DNA from: Desulforudis sp.
Lineage (GTDB): Bacteria > Bacillota > Desulfotomaculia > Desulfotomaculales > Desulforudaceae
Length of the DNA: 20,845 bases
Direction: 5' to 3'
Assembly: GCA_014859075.1 (NCBI GenBank)
Contig: JACUUW010000012.1
Span: forward strand, 1-20,845
Position numbers and translations under genes: made by a program. The notes under the pieces are model-generated. The model was not told the DNA's origin and made no database searches. It worked only from the letters and a program-made list of their open reading frames with translations. Of this stretch, positions 20,499-20,845 are shown piece after piece. Every line of letters starts with the position of its first letter. The stretch's first letter is position 1.

Positions 20499-20845
20499 TT
20501 ACTGGGTCACGGTAACCGTTTTAGTCGCTCCATCCCAGTGGACACCGGTATTCAGAGCTTCGGCCACAAAACGCAGGGGCAGCAGCGTCCGCCCGTTTAC
20601 AATCACGGGCACCACCCGGGAATCAGCAGGGTCAATGGCCGCCGCTTCCCAGGTCTTGCCCCCGTCGGTGCTGACCCGGGCCGCCGGATGGTCAACCCAC
20701 ACCCGCACCTGCCGGTTGCCCTTGATGACGGTGGCCATCTTGCGCTCGCCGTCCCACTTCAATTCCCAGCCCAGGGGTTCCCCCACGTGGCGGATCGGCA
20801 GCAGCGTCCGGTTGAACCGGAGCAGCGGCGCACAGTCGGTCGCCT
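20499..20845 (-). CDS. Protein with copper-amine-oxidase N-terminal-type repeats, C-terminal end (runs off right edge)
   Basis: The frame is open from the window edge to TAA at 20499, so 115 C-terminal residues are seen and the start is missing. Two repeats of the copper amine oxidase N1 (stalk) type are visible. The first is RTLLPIRHVGEPLGWELKWD followed by GERKMATV. The second is GRTLLPLRFVAEALNTGVHWD followed by GATKTVTV at the very end. Between them is a 30-residue stretch (VWVDHPAARVSTDGGKTWEA). In Firmicutes such repeats usually occur in exported cell-surface proteins at either end of a catalytic or adhesive region, and they do not mark an amine oxidase. The catalytic or binding part, if any, lies outside the window. 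Confidence 0.85.
   Translation of the reverse strand, partial: ATDCAPLLRFNRTLLPIRHVGEPLGWELKWDGERKMATVIKGNRQVRVWVDHPAARVSTDGGKTWEAAAIDPADSRVVPVIVNGRTLLPLRFVAEALNTGVHWDGATKTVTVTQ

Noticed and set aside
1..20845. CRISPR arrays, tRNA, rRNA and insertion sequences
   Set aside because: I found no regular spacer-repeat array, no cloverleaf, no rRNA motif and no transposase in the window.

Overview
The window looks like part of the chromosome of a GC-rich, spore-forming-type Firmicute. The best guess is a Desulfotomaculum / Pelotomaculum / Desulforudis-like Peptococcaceae, from gene content and not from any database match. Supporting signs are a T-box leader with a textbook sigma-A promoter, strong AGGAGG-type ribosome sites with frequent TTG and GTG starts, a GerD-like repeat protein, and an S24 (LexA-like) XRE repressor. 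No transposase, integrase, CRISPR array, tRNA or rRNA is visible.

Layout. (1) 1-1679, minus: two tandem moeA-type molybdenum cofactor genes; the second runs off the left edge. (2) 1804-5015, plus: an exported Spy/CpxP-like protein, a terminator, then a promoter and an OmpR-family regulator/histidine kinase pair. (3) 5016-5427: a gene-free, hairpin-rich stretch between converging genes. (4) 5428-6957, minus: an arsR-permease operon with a readable promoter and operator. (5) 7027-9089, minus: a UPF0316 membrane protein and a VanX-type D-Ala-D-Ala dipeptidase with an unrecognised N-terminal region. (6) 9251-9979, plus: a membrane-anchored protein of nine 13-residue repeats followed by a 35-residue single-helix protein. 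(7) 10018-12657, minus: a phenylalanine operon, aroF (DAHP synthase) then pheA, behind a partly duplicated T-box leader. (8) 12706-14014: small hypothetical genes, one a split zinc-ribbon membrane protein, and a PAP2 phosphatase. (9) 14008-16296, minus: a hybrid histidine kinase (MEDS-GAF-HK-REC). (10) 16579-18486, plus: an autocleaving repressor, a second split zinc-ribbon membrane protein and a YkgJ-type cysteine cluster protein. (11) 18558-20345, minus: an overlapping three-gene operon of two DUF1538 membrane proteins and a PII-like regulator. (12) 20499-20845, minus: the end of a protein with copper-amine-oxidase N-terminal-type repeats.

How genes work together. AroF supplies the first step of the aromatic pathway. 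PheA carries prephenate dehydratase, a regulatory ACT domain and, unusually, a C-terminal chorismate mutase. The leader's candidate specifier codon UUC (Phe) would tie transcription to charged tRNA-Phe. The arsR-permease pair is a metalloid-responsive export unit. The DUF1538 pair with a PII-like protein looks like a regulated membrane system of unknown substrate, and is the best candidate here for an undescribed system. Other points of interest are the PDT-ACT-CM domain order, the 13-residue repeat protein with its microprotein partner, the orphan T-box-like element before the dipeptidase, and the structured RNA-like region at 5057-5406.
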